DNA from: Ruminococcus sp.
Lineage (GTDB): Bacteria; Bacillota; Clostridia; Oscillospirales; Ruminococcaceae
Assembly: GCA_017961625.1 (NCBI GenBank)
Contig: JAGCWY010000119.1
Span: forward strand, 16,915-80,914
Direction: 5' to 3'
DNA length: 64,000 nt
The position numbers and the translations under genes were made by a program. The first letter of the stretch is position 1; every line of letters begins with the position of its first letter. The notes beneath the pieces are model-generated. The model worked only from the letters and a program-made list of their open reading frames with translations, was not told where the DNA came from and did not search any database. Positions 61,982-64,000 of the stretch are shown one piece after another.

Positions 61982-63364
61982 TTATATTACATTATATTTT
62001 TTTAACATTTCCAAGTTTTTTTCTTTTACAGCTTCTTCATCTGCCTTATATTTGTTATATATTTCTTTGTTTTCATGTATTTCTTTTATATCGGCTATCA
62101 ATTCAGAACAAAATACTTCACGTCTTTTAAGTCGTTTTTCGTAATCTTCTTCTGTATAGCCTTCTCTGTTAAGCTCAATGCACTTTCTGTACATTTCATT
62201 TTTGATACGACTCGCTTCAGCAATTATTTCAGCATAATTATCGACTTTCAAATAAAGCATTTCGATTTTGTGTTCTAATAATGGCGGACACCGTAACATA
62301 AGAAACATAAAGTAATTCTTAATATTATTTATAGAATTAACAAATGAAAATAACCACCTTTCACAAGTATAAAAAGCATTTTTCATTTCATTAATTATTG
62401 AAGCATTATCATCTTTGCATTTAAAATGAGACAATTTACGCTGAATATCGCTGTCATAATCTTTTTCATGCAGTTTATAACTATATACTCTGAAATTGCT
62501 GAGCAAAAGATATCCGTCTTCAAGTTTCTTATTCAAGTCAAAATGTTGATTATATACCGAAAAAACATCTCCAATGATATCAAATTTTACTTCACCACGA
62601 AGAGCACCTTTATGTTGGATAAATGATATTATATGTATTATCTCATTATCAATAACACGCACAAAATAAGGTTTTGAACCCTTGATCTTTTTATACCCAA
62701 GTGGCTCAAGTGACTTACCAAACACATCAATAAATGCCTCTTTTAATGTTATTTTTTTCTCTTTTAGGGCATTTGACTGCCTAAAACTAAGAAAATAAAT
62801 ATTTTTTTCAAACTCATCAGCATATTCTGCCGCAAATGTAATATTGCAGTCGTCCATCCCAATAATAGGTGCAAGCTTTGAAAGTCCCTCTTCAATAAAT
62901 ACATATTCCCCGTTTTGGATTTCGCTGAACTGCTCCCATGTACTGCCATTGAATAAAAACGGTTTCCATATCTTTTCAGACGGCTGCGGTATATCATCTC
63001 CGAAATACTCGTCAGCTTGCCCCATGATAAGTGTATCAGCTTTTCTTCCGTTTTTATCATACAAGTCCATGACCGCACAGTCACTGTCAATGACCTCTGT
63101 ATTGATACAAGTCGTTTTAAGCATTTTAGCTATTCTTCCCGTATCCATTTTAGATTTTTCATTTCCTTGTTCATAAGCTTCAGAAGTTATAGTCACCCAT
63201 TTGCAGTTATCTGCAAATTTCAGAATGTATGATATTTCGCATTCGTCGCTGTTACAGGTCTCATAGCCTTCTTCAGCCATTTTTTTACAGAATTTATCAA
63301 TGAATTGTTTACTGCCAAGCATTTCATTATCAAATATCTGCGTTGATGTAAAAAAATTTCCCAT
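61982..63364 (-). CDS. Unknown 460-residue cytosolic protein, possible immunity partner
   Basis: No signal peptide or membrane segment. Residues ~210-275 (FGKSLEPLGYKKIKGSKPYFVRV...HIISFIQHK) loosely resemble DUF4304-type domains found among immunity-like proteins. The C-terminal ~90 residues are helical and highly charged (EKRLKRREVFCSELIADIKEIHENK). It ends 17 bases before the RTX gene in the same direction, with the RTX ribosome site inside the gap, so both are co-expressed. The immunity role is inference from position and domain resemblance only. Upstream promoter not clear. Confidence 0.7.
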   Translation of the reverse strand: MGNFFTSTQIFDNEMLGSKQFIDKFCKKMAEEGYETCNSDECEISYILKFADNCKWVTITSEAYEQGNEKSKMDTGRIAKMLKTTCINTEVIDSDCAVMDLYDKNGRKADTLIMGQADEYFGDDIPQPSEKIWKPFLFNGSTWEQFSEIQNGEYVFIEEGLSKLAPIIGMDDCNITFAAEYADEFEKNIYFLSFRQSNALKEKKITLKEAFIDVFGKSLEPLGYKKIKGSKPYFVRVIDNEIIHIISFIQHKGALRGEVKFDIIGDVFSVYNQHFDLNKKLEDGYLLLSNFRVYSYKLHEKDYDSDIQRKLSHFKCKDDNASIINEMKNAFYTCERWLFSFVNSINNIKNYFMFLMLRCPPLLEHKIEMLYLKVDNYAEIIAEASRIKNEMYRKCIELNREGYTEEDYEKRLKRREVFCSELIADIKEIHENKEIYNKYKADEEAVKEKNLEMLKKYNVI

Positions 63365-63832
63365 TTTAAACCTCCTCTTATATCATTGTATTTAGCTGAT
63401 ATAATAATAGTATATTGTAACAAAAAGTGAAAGTCAATATTTCCCTTTATTTTCAATATTATTAATAGATATTTTTTTAGAATATTTTTTTTTTTATGAA
63501 TTGTTTAACATTAGATATATGATATTATATCCACATAATTATTTTAATAAATTAATCAGAATTTCTTCGAAGCGAGACTATATATCATTAAAGGAGAGCT
63601 TTCGAAATAAACTCTCCTGTTTTTATCCTATTCGTTACTTTTTTCGATTGTCCGTTAATAGAAGAAAAAAACCTGTGCTTTTTAATATGTATAAACAAGA
63701 ACAGAAAGATATTGTAAATGGTAAAATAAGAATGCAGGAAAAACGGCATATAAGTATGTCGGAAAAACTACATTCTTATTTTTTCTTTTTTCAGAAATAT
63801 GATATACTTCTATCTGTAGGAGGTATATCATT
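63365..63832. other. AT-rich region, probable IS21 left end
   Basis: 468 bases of very AT-rich DNA. Near the right side, GAATGCAGGAAAAACGGC and GTATGTCGGAAAAACTAC repeat the core GGAAAAAC at 63738-63770, resembling multiple terminal repeats of IS21-type elements. The exact IS boundary is not visible. Confidence 0.4.
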
Positions 63833-63994
63833 ATGAATTATCAAAACAGAGTTGATCAACTAAAAGGAGATCTCATGATATTTAAAGCATTGAAGTCCAA
63901 GCCTAATTTCGCAGCTCTCGGGCGAGAATATGGTATGGATTGGAGAACGGTTAAGAAGTATTATGGGTATCATTACAAAGTCTCCGAAGAATGA
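63833..63994 (+). pseudogene. istA: IS21-type transposase (IstA) start, probably frameshifted
   Basis: 53 codons from ATG 63833 (AGGAGG 63819-63824). The sequence VDQLKGDLMIFKALKSKPNFAALGREYGMDWRTVKKYY is the N-terminal DNA-binding helix-turn-helix of IS21-family IstA proteins. It then stops at TGA 63992-63994, whereas IstA normally continues. In the +1 frame after about 63970 a Lys/Pro/Asn-rich continuation appears, suggesting a frameshift. The rest lies outside the window. Confidence 0.55.
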
Positions 63995-64000
63995 CACTTC

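Overview
The window looks like chromosome of a Ruminococcus-type anaerobic, fibre-degrading Firmicute (Ruminococcaceae/Oscillospiraceae; close to R. albus or R. flavefaciens, species not determinable here). The basis is a secreted protein with a C-terminal type I dockerin, a GH94 cellobiose phosphorylase, FabK as enoyl reductase, a ferredoxin-linked 2-oxoacid oxidoreductase, SpoVS and YmdB, and strong AGGAGG ribosome sites.

Bases 1-8064 run on the minus strand. The main block is fabD-aroE-unknown-(aroK/aroE relic)-esterase lipoprotein-aroK-amidohydrolase-LRR/dockerin protein, followed by a truncated guaB at the left edge. From 8352 a divergent plus-strand operon carries almost all of type II fatty-acid synthesis: fabH, fabK, a small DUF4177-like gene, fabG, fabF, accB, two paralogous membrane genes, fabZ, accC, accD, accA and acpP, closed by a terminator. 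fabD lies in the divergent unit instead of between fabK and fabG, and the spacer between the two units has operator-like repeats.

Bases 18477-32246 are housekeeping: a ParA-like ATPase, a four-gene 2-oxoacid:ferredoxin oxidoreductase, a TPM protein paired with a zinc-ribbon protein, citrate synthase, an aldose epimerase, a PEBP lipoprotein, a YgjP-type metallopeptidase, DUF4236, ymdB, spoVS and recG. Bases 32575-38521 hold a lipoprotein behind a structured leader, an ECF transporter S component, cellobiose phosphorylase and an ECF sigma/anti-sigma pair. Bases 38903-45121 are a cell-surface polysaccharide operon: glf, a DUF4422 glycosyltransferase, two related HAD/COG5610-type proteins and a GT4 glycosyltransferase.

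Bases 45364-54292 form a defence island. It has an McrBC locus whose McrC lacks the nuclease part, an XRE regulator with a C-terminal cysteine-rich domain, and a two-gene cassette in which a PD-(D/E)XK-DUF2075 helicase overlaps a TOTE-type primase/SF2 helicase/PLD protein. After an SNF-family transporter come an AT-rich gene-poor stretch with a group II intron fragment, then a tight gene pair. The pair is a 460-residue cytoplasmic protein (possible immunity protein) and a 1355-residue secreted RTX-repeat protein with an N-terminal PD-(D/E)XK-like motif. The right edge holds the start of an IS21-like element. The best candidates for an under-described system are the primase/helicase cassette (49179-54292) and the RTX toxin/immunity-like pair (57897-63364). 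No rRNA, tRNA or CRISPR array was seen.
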